Numbered from the stretch's first letter, positions 18,374 to 27,899 are shown. The stretch is DNA of 64,000 nucleotides from Prevotella sp. (GCA_023663025.1 JAMPIC010000007.1:1-64000); one strand, 5' to 3'. Made by a program: numbers and translations. The notes: generated by a model not told the origin, from the sequence alone.

Positions 18374-18436
18374 TTTACTCACCTTTCTTAAATTGATTTT
18401 TACTTGCCCGCCCCCTTGATAGGGGGCTTAATAAAA

Positions 18437-19135
18437 TTACGGTTTGCCGTATCTTACCGTGGGGGTAGACACTGCCCGCGGGGGGCTCCCCGCCTTTCGT
18501 GACATAATTATTGTAGTACCGCCTTTTCGGTACACCTTTTCCGACTTTGCAAACCCCGCCTCGGCAAACATTTTTATCTGATTTTCCACGGTGCAGGGCG
18601 TATCAAAATGGTAAAATTCGCTTTCGGGAATATTCATTTCATTTCGCAGACGGGCGTTTTCGGCGTACCAAAAATTCTCCTCCGCCTGCGTTTCAACCAT
18701 ATAGTCGCACTCGATATATACGCCGCCGCTTTTCAGACACTCGCGGATTTTTTTGTACAAACCTATTTTCATTTCGCGACTGAAATGGTGCATAGTCTGA
18801 AAAGAAATTACCGTATCGAAACGTTCCCGCCCCAAATCGGCGCTGAAATAATCGCCGTTTATCAGGGTGATATTTTTATTCGGGTACTTTGCGGAAAGCC
18901 TGTCAAGCATTGCCTTTGTCAAGTCTATGCCCGTGACGGAAACGTCGGGGAAACGCTTGAAAATCCCCTCCAATTCAAGCCCCGTCCCGCAGCCGAGGTC
19001 AAGGATATTTTCCGTGCCGCCGGGAATAAGCTCCGCCATTTTTACATACCCCTCGCGGCAGCCCTCAACCTCGTTCAGCATATGCTCGTCGTAGCCCTCC
19101 GCGCGGGCGGCGAAAAAGTCGTTCATTTTTTCCAT
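18437..19135 (-). CDS. Class I SAM-dependent methyltransferase
   Basis: A 232-residue Rossmann-fold methyltransferase. Motif I is ILDLGCGTGLELEGI near residues 44-58, the acidic motif II end is VTGIDLTKAM, and motif post-II is INGDYF; FDTVISFQTMHHF follows. The substrate is unknown. The last 20 residues, GSPPRAVSTPTVRYGKP-like, look unlike the fold and are encoded by a G/C-rich hairpin-forming stretch, perhaps a repeat fused to the 3' end. It is followed by tsaD and preceded by a membrane protein gene four bases upstream. Confidence 0.85.
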   Translation of the reverse strand: MEKMNDFFAARAEGYDEHMLNEVEGCREGYVKMAELIPGGTENILDLGCGTGLELEGIFKRFPDVSVTGIDLTKAMLDRLSAKYPNKNITLINGDYFSADLGRERFDTVISFQTMHHFSREMKIGLYKKIRECLKSGGVYIECDYMVETQAEENFWYAENARLRNEMNIPESEFYHFDTPCTVENQIKMFAEAGFAKSEKVYRKGGTTIIMSRKAGSPPRAVSTPTVRYGKP

Positions 19136-19139
19136 AAAA

Positions 19140-19784
19140 TCACCCTTTACTGAAAATTACTTTTACTGCCCTGTAATAAAACGGTGCGTACATACAAAAC
19201 AGCGCAAGCCGTTCCCACAAGCCCTCATATGACAGTACCGTGCCGCGAAACCGCTCTTTGCCGCCCATAATAAAAATTACAAAAAATACCAGCGCAAATA
19301 TAAACGCGATAACGCATACCGCGCCGTACACCGTTTCGCGGCCTCCGAAAGCGGCGAACGCCGTTATAAGCGGAAAGAAAAGCAGTGTCATAAAGCCAAT
19401 CGCCGCCCCCGCCCCGTGAATTTTTGAAGCCGTCGTCACCGTATCTTTGGACTCGTTCACGCTGAAAATTCCCGAAAGCAAACCCGCGCCCACCGCAAAC
19501 ACGCCGACGGATAACAGCGTCAGCACGGCGAGTACGGGCGAATTTTCTTTCATTTCCCGAAAGTACGCAAACGCTGTCAGAGAAAGAAACAGCCCCAGCC
19601 ATATCAGCCAACCGTTGTAAATACGCCGCACGGGACTTTCGGGACTTCCCAGCACGCTCATTACCGTTTTTTTACTGTCATAACCGCCGTAAAACCGTTT
19701 CAGCAGCCAAGGCAAGAAAAATTCCCCAACAACCGTAAAAAGCAGCAGTGCGTTAAATATTTTGCCGTCGGTCAGATTTTCCAT
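19140..19784 (-). CDS. DUF998-like integral membrane protein
   Basis: A 214-residue protein with about six hydrophobic segments. The segment SVLGSPESPVRRIYNGWLIWLGLFLSLTA resembles DUF998 proteins. Function unknown. It lies between a methyltransferase gene and rimI with gaps of four bases each, so it is co-transcribed. The family assignment is moderate; other small multispanning families are possible. Confidence 0.7.
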   Translation of the reverse strand: MENLTDGKIFNALLLFTVVGEFFLPWLLKRFYGGYDSKKTVMSVLGSPESPVRRIYNGWLIWLGLFLSLTAFAYFREMKENSPVLAVLTLLSVGVFAVGAGLLSGIFSVNESKDTVTTASKIHGAGAAIGFMTLLFFPLITAFAAFGGRETVYGAVCVIAFIFALVFFVIFIMGGKERFRGTVLSYEGLWERLALFCMYAPFYYRAVKVIFSKG

Positions 19785-19788
19785 AAAA

Positions 19789-20232
19789 TCACCTCAAAAT
19801 TTTCGTCATTAAAACAGCGTTTTCCCGTGGATCTGCGTAAAAATTTTTCCGCATTCCCACCCGCGCAAAGCCTGTTTTTTCGTACAGCTTTACGGCGGGG
19901 AAATTGCTCTCCCGAACCTCTAAATTTACGGCTTGCACCTCGTCGGGCAGGACGTTAAAAAATTCCTCCAAAAGACGTTTTGCAGCGCCTTTTTTTCGGT
20001 AATTTTCCGCAGTCGCAATACTGTAAATTTCCGCCGTGTCAAGCAGGTAAACGCCCGTTATAAAACCGCGCAAAACGCCGTCCGCAAACGCCGTCAAGGT
20101 CACGGCTTTTTCGTCCGCCAAAGCCGCCGCGAAAGCCTTTTCGCTCCAGGGCTCGGGTATGGAATTTCTCTCGATTTCCGCCATTTCGTGGACGTCCCGA
20201 AATTCCGCTTTTCTGATAATTATTTCACTCAT
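19789..20232 (-). CDS. rimI: Ribosomal protein alanine N-acetyltransferase RimI-like
   Basis: A 147-residue GNAT enzyme. The acetyl-CoA site region IYSIATAENYRKKGAAKRLLEEF carries a diverged R-x-x-G-x-G/A motif, and VNLEVRESNFPAVKLYEKTGFARVGMRKNFY is the RimI-typical tail. RimI acetylates the N-terminal alanine of ribosomal protein S18. It overlaps the end of dusB by eight bases and lies in the run that ends with tsaD, a common association. Confidence 0.88.
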   Translation of the reverse strand: MSEIIIRKAEFRDVHEMAEIERNSIPEPWSEKAFAAALADEKAVTLTAFADGVLRGFITGVYLLDTAEIYSIATAENYRKKGAAKRLLEEFFNVLPDEVQAVNLEVRESNFPAVKLYEKTGFARVGMRKNFYADPRENAVLMTKILR

Positions 20233-21199
20233 TGCCTTTCAAAACCTCGCCGCACAATTCCCGCAAGTCCTCCAAACTGCTTAATTTTCCGCACTTGTTC
20301 CGCAGAGCCGCCGCCCCCGCCATTCCCTTTAAATAGTATGCGCACTGCCGCCGCGCTTCGCTCATACCGATGCGCTCGCCCTTGTACTCCACCGCCAGCT
20401 CCACCTGCCGGCACATCATTTCAAGCCGCTTTTCAAGGGACGGCTCGGGGAGGATTTCCCCCGTTTCAAGGTACTGACGAACCTGCGAAAAAATCCAAGG
20501 CTTGCCGTAACTGCCCCTGCCAATCATTACCAAGTCGCACCCCGTTTCGCGGTACATATCCGCCGCCGTCTCGGGGGATGTCACGTCGCCGTTGCCTATG
20601 ACGGGAATTCCCACCGCCGTCTTGACTTGACGGATTATATCCCAGTCCGCTTTGCCGCGGTACATCTGATTTTTGGTACGCCCGTGGACGGTTACCGCCG
20701 CCGCCCCCGCCTGCTCCAAAGCCTTTGCAAGCTCCACTGCGCCCATGTGTTCCCCGTCCCAGCCCTTGCGGATTTTCGCGGTAATGGGCACGGGTACAGC
20801 CTCAACCGCCGCGCGGACGATTTCCGCCGCCAAATCGGGACTTTTCATAAGCGCCGCGCCCGCCCCGTTTCCCGCCACTTTTGGGACGGGACAGCCCATA
20901 TTTATGTCGATAATGTCGGGGCGGTACGCCATAAGCCGCTTTGCCGCCTCGGCGATAAAACGGGGGTCGTCCCCGAAAAGCTGGAGCGCGTAGGGACGTT
21001 CGCTGTCGAGGACGGTGCAAAGCTCCTCGGTTTTGCGGTCGGAGTAGCAAAGTCCCTTTGCGGAAATCATCTCCGAAACCATATACGCCGCGCCGTTTTC
21101 CTTGCAAAGCGCACGGTAGGCTCTGTCCGCCACCGAAGCCATAGGCGCGAGAGCGGCGGTTTTTTCGATTTTAATTTTGCCTATTGAAATGCTGTTCAT
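20225..21199 (-). CDS. dusB: tRNA-dihydrouridine synthase
   Basis: A 324-residue FMN enzyme of the Dus family. APMASVADRAYRALCKENGA is the start of the TIM barrel; DINMGCPVPKVAGNGAGAALM carries the catalytic Cys; VTVHGRTKNQMYRG and IPVIGNGDVTSPE bind FMN. It reduces uridines in tRNA. It overlaps rimI by eight bases and the upstream gene by four. Confidence 0.94.
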   Translation of the reverse strand: MNSISIGKIKIEKTAALAPMASVADRAYRALCKENGAAYMVSEMISAKGLCYSDRKTEELCTVLDSERPYALQLFGDDPRFIAEAAKRLMAYRPDIIDINMGCPVPKVAGNGAGAALMKSPDLAAEIVRAAVEAVPVPITAKIRKGWDGEHMGAVELAKALEQAGAAAVTVHGRTKNQMYRGKADWDIIRQVKTAVGIPVIGNGDVTSPETAADMYRETGCDLVMIGRGSYGKPWIFSQVRQYLETGEILPEPSLEKRLEMMCRQVELAVEYKGERIGMSEARRQCAYYLKGMAGAAALRNKCGKLSSLEDLRELCGEVLKGNE

Positions 21200-21663
21200 A
21201 ATTCACGCTCGCTTTCGGACTGCGCAATTGCCTCTTTTACTGTATTGAGTACGTTCATTCCTGTTTTTGAATTTTCAAACATAAAACACGTATCGTTTAT
21301 CCAAAGGCACATTGTCAAGCTGCCGTCGCCTATTCCGCTGTTTCCCGTGTACATTGTGTCGTAATTTCCTGCCATATCTGCGGTTTTATATAATTTGATT
21401 TTATAACCCGCCTTATTGCTTTCCTCAAGCATTCTTTCCAATACTCCCCTTATTTGCAGCGTTCCATCATTTTTATACGCTTGAACGACCTGCCGAAACT
21501 GCCCGTCTGTAAGAGGTATATCTCCGTTGTCTGTAACAACCGCGTATGAATTGTATTTTGAAAAATCCGGCTTTTGATTGAACCATAATATGCAGAACAA
21601 AACAAGTGCCAATATTGGTACAATTATGCACAATGTTACTATCGCTTTTTTGCTTATTTTCAT
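21196..21663 (-). CDS. Hypothetical membrane-anchored protein
   Basis: A 155-residue protein with a basic N-terminus and one membrane segment (about residues 9-27, VTLCIIVPILALVLFCILW), then a soluble domain that would face outside. The start ATG 21663 has GGGAGG seven bases upstream; a longer frame to 21837 overlaps the upstream gene. I do not recognise a family. It overlaps dusB by four bases and is followed by housekeeping genes, so it is an accessory gene within the operon. Confidence 0.75.
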   Translation of the reverse strand: MKISKKAIVTLCIIVPILALVLFCILWFNQKPDFSKYNSYAVVTDNGDIPLTDGQFRQVVQAYKNDGTLQIRGVLERMLEESNKAGYKIKLYKTADMAGNYDTMYTGNSGIGDGSLTMCLWINDTCFMFENSKTGMNVLNTVKEAIAQSESEREL

Positions 21664-21683
21664 TAAAAAACCTCCCGTTAATT

Positions 21684-22190
21684 TTAATTTTCGCCGAACG
21701 CCGCCCAAGGAATATCCCCGCCGCCGAAAGCGTTTACCGCGTCTTGACAAATCCCGACGTGGCACATAATATGCCGTATCTGCGCGCATATCACGCTTAA
21801 ATATGTAAAATCCATATCCCCGCGTATTTTTTTGCAAAGCATTCCGTCGTCCAGCGAACCGAAAAATTTATCCTTTTTTATATCGAATTTTTTAAAACAG
21901 TCCAATACCTGTTCCTTTGTCAAAAAGCCGTCGTTTTCTCCGCACCATTCATCGCTGCACAGCTTGTCCCGCAAGCCTTCGGGAATATCAAAGCAGGCGC
22001 GGAAGTCCTCCCAATAATCAAGCCTCAGCCAAAAATCGCTCCCCATAAGCGCGTGAATAACATTATTCCACACGGGCAGACCGTTGTTATAGGCTTTCCA
22101 AAGCTCCTCGGGACAAATTTCCACCACGCTTTTCAGCATATTATAGCTGTCGTCGTACTGAATTTTCAGCATTTTTACAATTTCGTTCAT
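21684..22190 (-). CDS. DinB-like four-helix protein
   Basis: A 168-residue helical protein resembling the DinB/YfiT superfamily. Putative metal ligands are a His in VWNNVIHALMGSDFWLR and the pair in AQIRHIMCHVG. Members include thiol transferases and stress-induced proteins, but most are uncharacterised. It sits between two membrane proteins of unknown function with short gaps. Confidence 0.7.
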   Translation of the reverse strand: MNEIVKMLKIQYDDSYNMLKSVVEICPEELWKAYNNGLPVWNNVIHALMGSDFWLRLDYWEDFRACFDIPEGLRDKLCSDEWCGENDGFLTKEQVLDCFKKFDIKKDKFFGSLDDGMLCKKIRGDMDFTYLSVICAQIRHIMCHVGICQDAVNAFGGGDIPWAAFGEN

Positions 22191-22218
22191 TTTAAATTCC
22201 TCCAGTTTTTATTATGAT

Positions 22219-22863
22219 TTAATATTCCGAAACAAGGTATTTTTCGGGATCTTTCCCCATATCAACATAAACGCGGACTTTCCCGCCGTGAGTAAACGGG
22301 TAGTCTCTTTTTTGGTAATATCTGCTGAAAAATTCGTGTTTCTCAAATCTGCACACCGCGCGGATTTTCCCGCCTTTTTCCTGTTCGCCCGAATAGTCGG
22401 CGTAAACGCATTTTTCCTGCCTTACAAGCCGCGCAATATACGAACGCGTGCTAATTTCACCCGCTGCGGGGAAAATCCCCGCAAGCAAAAAGACACAGAA
22501 AACAGCGGTTAAAACGCCCAAAGCGGTGCGTTCGTCACGGTTCATATCGTCAAAATCGTGCTGATGATACGGTATAATAAACGTGTCGCCAACCTCAGAC
22601 CCATCCAGATACCATACCGCCGACGGGAGCGTTGTCTCAAACCTCGTCAAGCCCACGTTATAAACCACGTCAACGCACTGTATTTCTTCCGTTCCGGGAA
22701 TTTTTAAAACCCGTGTCACGCTTGCCTCTATGTACTCGCCTTTGTACCCGAACGGCGTGTACCCTTTAAACGCTTCAAAAGCGAAAACCGCAACGGCAGC
22801 TGCCAAAAGCAGCATTACCGCGCCCCGCAAAAGCTTGATTTTATTCATTTTGTAACCGTTCAT
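22219..22863 (-). CDS. Hypothetical two-span membrane protein
   Basis: A 214-residue protein with an N-terminal membrane segment (about 12-29) and a second one (about 116-134). The region between (YIEASVTRVLKIPGTEEIQCVDVVY) and the arrangement resemble DUF3592-type proteins, without a confident match. The C-terminal part KVRVYVDMGKDPEKYLVSE is typical of these. AGGAGGA precedes ATG 22863. Function unknown. Confidence 0.7.
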   Translation of the reverse strand: MNGYKMNKIKLLRGAVMLLLAAAVAVFAFEAFKGYTPFGYKGEYIEASVTRVLKIPGTEEIQCVDVVYNVGLTRFETTLPSAVWYLDGSEVGDTFIIPYHQHDFDDMNRDERTALGVLTAVFCVFLLAGIFPAAGEISTRSYIARLVRQEKCVYADYSGEQEKGGKIRAVCRFEKHEFFSRYYQKRDYPFTHGGKVRVYVDMGKDPEKYLVSEY

Positions 22864-22885
22864 TTTAAATTCCTCCTATGTATTT

Positions 22886-23395
22886 TTACAGACCCGCAAG
22901 AGTTGCCGCCGCGTCCGCCAAAATTGCCGCAAGGGTTACCGCCGTCGAAATATTCAGTACCCTGCCGCCGACCTTGTCCGCAAGGTACTTCGCGGCGGGG
23001 TGCAGAACTTTCATCAGCAGTACGCACAGCACCCCGAAAATAACGCTGCTGCCGAGAGCAATTCTCCCCTCAAAATTAAACGCCCAGCTGTCGTAGTCCC
23101 AAAGGCGGCTGCCCGCCAAGTCCCACACCACATATGATGCGGCAAGCTCGGCGGCGGTTGTGACGGCAGCTCCCGCCAAAAAAATCAAAAACGGATTTTT
23201 TATTTTACGCAAAACCGGCAGCAAAGCCAGTGCGCAAAAACCGTATATCGGGCATATGGGCAGGTGCAGCCAGCCCCGTTCGGCGAAACGCCCCCACACC
23301 GCCGAGGTGAGTATTGTTTCATACGCCCAGCCGATAAAGCTGTACGCGGTGAACTCCAGTATCAGCGCGGAAATTTTATTAACCTTTTGCATCAT
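22886..23395 (-). CDS. Putative ABC-transporter type IV family membrane protein (CmpB-like)
   Basis: A 169-residue protein with about five hydrophobic segments and the start FTAYSFIGWAYETILTSAVWGRFAERGWLHLP broken across the first loop, typical of the PF06541 family common in Clostridia. Real transport activity has not been shown for this family. The start ATG 23395 lies within the end of polA (17-base overlap); the longer frame to 23485 would read through polA and is rejected. Confidence 0.8.
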   Translation of the reverse strand: MMQKVNKISALILEFTAYSFIGWAYETILTSAVWGRFAERGWLHLPICPIYGFCALALLPVLRKIKNPFLIFLAGAAVTTAAELAASYVVWDLAGSRLWDYDSWAFNFEGRIALGSSVIFGVLCVLLMKVLHPAAKYLADKVGGRVLNISTAVTLAAILADAAATLAGL

Positions 23396-25919
23396 ACCAA
23401 GTTTTCCCTTTTGAAACGTCCGCGGTAAGGGGTACGTCCAAAGCTGCCGCGCCCCGCATTTCCTCGCCCAGAACCGCCGCCGCACGTTCCGCGTCCTTTT
23501 CGCTTACCTCGATGATAAGCTCGTCGTGTACCTGCAAAATCAGCCGCGCGTCCAGATTTTCCGCCTTAAGCCGCCTGTACACCTTTATCATCGCGATTTT
23601 GATTATGTCCGCCGCCGTACCCTGCACCGGGGCATTCATTGCCGCCCTTTTGCCGAAAGCCTGCACGTTTTTGTTGGAATTTTTCAGTTCCGGAATAGGT
23701 CTGCGCCTGCCGAACATCGTAACCGCATAGCCGCTTTCCTGCGCATCGGCAACCGTCCCGTCCATAAAGCTGTGGATATTGGGGTACTTCGCAAAATAAT
23801 TTTTGATATAGCGATCCGCCTCGGCAACGGTCACGCCGATGTCCTTTGACAGGGAAAACGCGCCAATACCGTACACAATGCCGAAATTTACCGCCTTTGC
23901 CGCCCGCCGCATTTCGGAAGTCACCATATCCGCAGGCATATCGAAAACCTGTGCGGCTGTGGCGGTGTGAATGTCCATACCGTTCAAAAAACCCTCCTGC
24001 ATATTTTTGTCGCCGCTCATATGGGCGAGAATACGCAGCTCGATTTGGCTGTAGTCCGCGTCAAGGAGGACTTTACCCTCCTCCGCAACAAAAAATTTAC
24101 GCATATTTCTGCCCAGTTCCGTGCGGACGGGAATGTTCTGCACATTCGGCTCTGCGGAGGAAATCCTGCCCGTGCGGGTCTCAGTCTGCTTGAAAAGGCT
24201 GTGCACCCGACCGTCCTCGGAAACCACCTTCAAAAGCCCCTCAACATAGGTGGAATTCAGCTTTGAAAGCTGTCGGTACTGCAAAATCAAGTCCACGATT
24301 TCGTGCTTGTCACGGAGGTTTTCCAGCACGTCCGCGTTGGTGGAGTAGCCCGTTTTGGTTTTCTTCCCGTGGGGAAGTCCCATTTCCTCAAAAAGCACTA
24401 CTCCGAGCTGTTTGGGCGAACCGATGTTAAACTCGTGCCCCGCCATAAAATAAATCTGCCCCTCAATGCCCGACATTTCCTCGATAAGCGTTTCCCCGAA
24501 ACGCTTTATGCCCTCGCTGTCAACCCGAACGCCGTAATGCTCCATACTCGCCAGCACCTCGGTGAGGGGCAATTCAATTTCGTTCAAAAGCCAAGTCATA
24601 CCCTGCCGCTCAACCTCGGCAAGCATAACGGGCGCAAGGCTTGTCAGCGCGGCAATTTCAGCAAATTCCCCCAATTCCTCATAGGCGGGAACGCCGTACT
24701 CCGCGCACATTCTCTCCACCGAATACTCCGCCGAATTGGTGTTCAGCACGTACCCCAAAATATCCGCGTCGGCAATGACGTTTTTCAGTTCCCTGCCGTT
24801 TTCAATGCAAAAGCGGTACACGGGTTTCGCCGCCGCCGTTATCTTTTTGCACTCCGAGGCAAGGAAATCAAGCTGCGCCGCCTTGTCCGAAACGGTGTAA
24901 ATTTTTTCCCCATCCGTTGGCAAAAGCTGCATAACCCCGTCTTTCAGCAGGAACGCCGCTTCCTCAAATTCGGTAATATTTCCCGAAAATTCCCCCACGG
25001 CGGTGTAATTTTTTTTCGCGGGAACATCAGATTTTTTTTCGGGAATTGCCGCCGAGGGTTTAAGTCCCAAACGCTCCAGCAGCTTGAACATTTCCAGTCC
25101 CGTAAGCAGCGCGGAGGCTTTTTCCCCGTCCACCTCGCCGATTTTGTAAGCGTTTGTGTCCGTTTCAACAGGCGCGTTTTTCACGATAGTTGCAAGCCAC
25201 TTGCTTTGCTCCGCGTCGGCTTTTCCCGCCTCGAGCTTCGCAAGTACCGACTTTGTTGCGGACACTTCCCCCTTTTCAAGGGCGGAATAAAGCTGCTCAA
25301 CCGTGTGAAAGTCCTTGATAAGCTGAGTTGCGGTCTTTTCACCGATACCCTTAACGCCGCTGATGTTGTCGGAGCTGTCCCCCATTAACGCTTTCAAATC
25401 AATAAGCTCAATGGGCGCAATTCCGTAATCCTCGGTAAATTTTTCCTCGTCGTACCGCACCGTACCCTTGTTTGTTTGCAGAAGCACCGTCACGCCGTCC
25501 CCGATAAGCTGAAGGGAATCCCTGTCCCCCGTCAGCACATAGCATTCCCCTTTTTCGTCGGCGCACAGCTTGGAAAGCGTGCCTAAAATATCGTCCGCCT
25601 CGAAACCCTCGCACTCCAAAATTTTTATGCCCAAAGCGGTAAGAAGTTCTTTTATAATCGGCATCTGCCCCGCCAATTCCTCGGGCATACCGTGGCGGTT
25701 GGCTTTGTAGCTTTCCACCGCCTTGTGCCTGAACGTTGGCGCGCGCAGGTCAAACGCCACCGCAATGCCATCCGGCTCCACTTCCTTTACCGCCGCAAGG
25801 TAGATATTCATAAATCCCGTCACCGCGTTTGTGTACACGCCGTTTTTATTTGACAGCATTTTTATCCCGTAAAAAGCGCGGTTCATAATGCTGTTGCCGT
25901 CGATTGCAAGAAGTTTCAT
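23379..25919 (-). CDS. polA: DNA polymerase I
   Basis: An 846-residue family A polymerase. The N-terminal 5' nuclease domain (about 1-290) keeps its acidic residues (FEADDILGTL, MGDSSDNISG). The 3'-5' exonuclease region (about 310-440) lacks the D-x-E and other metal ligands, so proofreading is probably lost, as in B. subtilis. Motif A is DADYSQIELRILAHMSGD, motif B RRAAKAVNFGIVYGIG, motif C QVHDELIIEV. It fills gaps in repair and removes RNA primers. GGAGG precedes ATG 25919. Confidence 0.96.
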   Translation of the reverse strand: MKLLAIDGNSIMNRAFYGIKMLSNKNGVYTNAVTGFMNIYLAAVKEVEPDGIAVAFDLRAPTFRHKAVESYKANRHGMPEELAGQMPIIKELLTALGIKILECEGFEADDILGTLSKLCADEKGECYVLTGDRDSLQLIGDGVTVLLQTNKGTVRYDEEKFTEDYGIAPIELIDLKALMGDSSDNISGVKGIGEKTATQLIKDFHTVEQLYSALEKGEVSATKSVLAKLEAGKADAEQSKWLATIVKNAPVETDTNAYKIGEVDGEKASALLTGLEMFKLLERLGLKPSAAIPEKKSDVPAKKNYTAVGEFSGNITEFEEAAFLLKDGVMQLLPTDGEKIYTVSDKAAQLDFLASECKKITAAAKPVYRFCIENGRELKNVIADADILGYVLNTNSAEYSVERMCAEYGVPAYEELGEFAEIAALTSLAPVMLAEVERQGMTWLLNEIELPLTEVLASMEHYGVRVDSEGIKRFGETLIEEMSGIEGQIYFMAGHEFNIGSPKQLGVVLFEEMGLPHGKKTKTGYSTNADVLENLRDKHEIVDLILQYRQLSKLNSTYVEGLLKVVSEDGRVHSLFKQTETRTGRISSAEPNVQNIPVRTELGRNMRKFFVAEEGKVLLDADYSQIELRILAHMSGDKNMQEGFLNGMDIHTATAAQVFDMPADMVTSEMRRAAKAVNFGIVYGIGAFSLSKDIGVTVAEADRYIKNYFAKYPNIHSFMDGTVADAQESGYAVTMFGRRRPIPELKNSNKNVQAFGKRAAMNAPVQGTAADIIKIAMIKVYRRLKAENLDARLILQVHDELIIEVSEKDAERAAAVLGEEMRGAAALDVPLTADVSKGKTWYDAKG

Positions 25920-26024
25920 AATGTTACCTCCAAATAAATATTTGCAGGGACGAACCTCTATCCGCCCGCTGTAAAAATTAACACAAGGGCAAATACAGGC
26001 TTCACCCCTGCAAAATTCCCGATA

Positions 26025-26591
26025 TTATTCGCTGAAAAAATTCTTTAACTGTTTGAGAGCGTCCGCTCTGTGGCTGACCTCGTTTTTCTCTTCGGCGGAC
26101 ATTTCCGCGAAAGAGCGGTCGCCGTACATAAAAATCGGGTCGTAGCCAAAGCCGTTTGTACCTCGGTTTTCATAACCGATTTTTCCGAAAACCTTTCCCG
26201 TGAAATAACGGGCTTCTCCCTCGGGATCGATGTAGCATATACAGCAAGTAAAATTCGCTCCCCGCTTTTCCTCGGGGACGTTTTCCAGCTCCGTCAAAAT
26301 GCGTTTTTTCCGCTGTCCCTCGGGGGCAAAACGGCTTGAGAAAACTCCCGGTGCGCCGTTCAAAAAGTCCACCTCAAGACCGCTGTCGTCGGCGATAACG
26401 GGAAGTCCCGTCAGGTCGAAAACGGCTTTCGCTTTCAAATAGGCGTTTTCGGCAAAGGTGTTTCCGTTTTCCTCAACCTCAATATCCGCCCCCGCCTCGG
26501 ACTGGGTTATCACTTCAATTCCCGCAGGTTCAAGAATTTCCCGCACCTCGCGGAGTTTGTTTTTATTATTTGTTGCAAGAATTATTTTCAT
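26025..26591 (-). CDS. rdgB: XTP/dITP diphosphatase
   Basis: A 188-residue HAM1/RdgB protein. LATNNKNKLREVREIL begins the fold; ENGNTFAENAYLKAKA and VIADDSGLEVDFLNGAPGVFSSRFA are the signature; FGYDPIF and HRADALKQLK follow. It hydrolyses deaminated purine nucleotides to keep them out of DNA and RNA. AGGAGGA precedes ATG 26591; it follows ftsY by 12 bases. Confidence 0.95.
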   Translation of the reverse strand: MKIILATNNKNKLREVREILEPAGIEVITQSEAGADIEVEENGNTFAENAYLKAKAVFDLTGLPVIADDSGLEVDFLNGAPGVFSSRFAPEGQRKKRILTELENVPEEKRGANFTCCICYIDPEGEARYFTGKVFGKIGYENRGTNGFGYDPIFMYGDRSFAEMSAEEKNEVSHRADALKQLKNFFSE

Positions 26592-26603
26592 GCAGAATTC
26601 CTC

Positions 26604-27899
26604 CTATTCATCGTCCGGTCCGACGCTGTTTTCCGCGTCCTTGTGCTTCTTTCCGAAGGTGATCTCCTTGAACAGAAATCCGAATTTTCCGTCTTTCAGG
26701 CTCTTTTTCTCTTCCGGGACATTTTCGTCCGTTTGTTCTTTTGATGCAAGTTCTGTGGTTGTTTCTGCCGCTTTTTCTTCGGCGTTATCATTATCGGCAG
26801 GATATTCCGCCATTTCTTCTGCTTCCGTTTTTATTTCCGCAATTTCCGATTTTCTTTCCGTCATATTTCCGTTTGCGCTTTCCGTTTCCGAAATTTCCGC
26901 AGCGGTATTTTCAGCATTTTCGGTATCGGCAGTCTCCGCCGCTTCTTCGTCTCCGTCGGTAAGTCTTTCGTAATTGTGATCGAACTCCGTTTCCGTCTCA
27001 AACAGCGCGTCCGCGAAATCACGGGCGTGAAAATCCTGCAAATCGTCGATTTTTTCGCCCACCCCCACAAGTTTGACGGGTATTCCCAGCTCGCGGTGAA
27101 TGGAAATGATTATGCCACCCTTAGCCGTTCCGTCCAGCTTTGTGAGGACAATGCCCGTAATGTCCGCCGTTTCGCCGAAAAGTTTAGCCTGATTTACCGC
27201 GTTCTGACCCGTGGTAGCGTCAAGAACGAGAAGCGTTTCCAGCGAACAGCCCTCCGCCTGCTGATTGACGATGCGGCTGATTTTTTTCAGCTCATCCATA
27301 AGATTTTTCTTGTTGTGCAAACGCCCCGCCGTGTCGCAGATGAGCACGTCCACGTCCCGCGCTTTTGCCGCCGTTACCGCATCAAAAACCACCGCCGCAG
27401 GGTCTGAACCCTCCGCGTGCTTTACAATGTCGACCCCCGCCCGTTCCGTCCACACCTCAAGCTGGTCGATTGCCGCCGCGCGGAAGGTGTCCGCCGCCGC
27501 CACAAGGACGTTCTTGCCCTCGTTTTTATACCGCGCCGCCAGCTTGCCTATCGTGGTGGTCTTGCCCGCGCCGTTCACGCCGATGACAAGTATCACCGCA
27601 GGCTTTGATGAAACGTCCAGACGCCTGTCCTCGCCAAGCATTTCGGTGATTATCTCTTTCAGCTCGGACATGAGCTGCGCCGTTTCCGTCAGCCCCTTTT
27701 CCTTGACCTTTTTTCGCAGCTCCCCGCAAATTTCAAGGGAGGTCTCCACGCCGATATCGCAGGTTATGAGCAGCTCCTCCAGCTCCTCGAAAAAGTCCTC
27801 GTCGATTTTTGTAAACGAGTTCATCAGAGCCTCGAGTTTGCCCATCATTGAGTCCTTTGTCTTTTTTAATCCTGCCGCAATTTTGCCGAAAATGTTCAT
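26604..27899 (-). CDS. ftsY: Signal recognition particle receptor FtsY
   Basis: A 431-residue FtsY. The NG domain (about residues 15-305) has GVNGAGKTTTIGKLAARY (G1), AADTFRAAAIDQL, CDTAGRLHNKK (G3), LTKLDGTAKGG (G4) and the GVGEKIDDLQDF end. It docks ribosome-SRP complexes at the membrane. Unusually, the acidic region that precedes the NG domain in many FtsY proteins is instead a long C-terminal tail of about 120 residues rich in E, T and A, closing with a lysine/phenylalanine stretch (GKFGFLFKEITFGKKHK). ATG 27899 has AAGGAGG upstream; the frame continuing to 28037 is in the previous gene. Confidence 0.95.
   Translation of the reverse strand: MNIFGKIAAGLKKTKDSMMGKLEALMNSFTKIDEDFFEELEELLITCDIGVETSLEICGELRKKVKEKGLTETAQLMSELKEIITEMLGEDRRLDVSSKPAVILVIGVNGAGKTTTIGKLAARYKNEGKNVLVAAADTFRAAAIDQLEVWTERAGVDIVKHAEGSDPAAVVFDAVTAAKARDVDVLICDTAGRLHNKKNLMDELKKISRIVNQQAEGCSLETLLVLDATTGQNAVNQAKLFGETADITGIVLTKLDGTAKGGIIISIHRELGIPVKLVGVGEKIDDLQDFHARDFADALFETETEFDHNYERLTDGDEEAAETADTENAENTAAEISETESANGNMTERKSEIAEIKTEAEEMAEYPADNDNAEEKAAETTTELASKEQTDENVPEEKKSLKDGKFGFLFKEITFGKKHKDAENSVGPDDE

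Noticed and set aside
18410..18427. A terminator between the methyltransferase gene and tsaD
   Set aside because: GCCCCCT/AGGGGGC is a perfect 7-pair hairpin, but no T tract follows on the minus strand and tsaD needs transcription to pass through.
25925..26020. A possible repeat in the polA-rdgB gap
   Set aside because: Two imperfect G-rich/C-rich segments resemble degenerate palindromes, but pairing is poor and they do not match the 26-base repeat. No gene or promoter was seen there.
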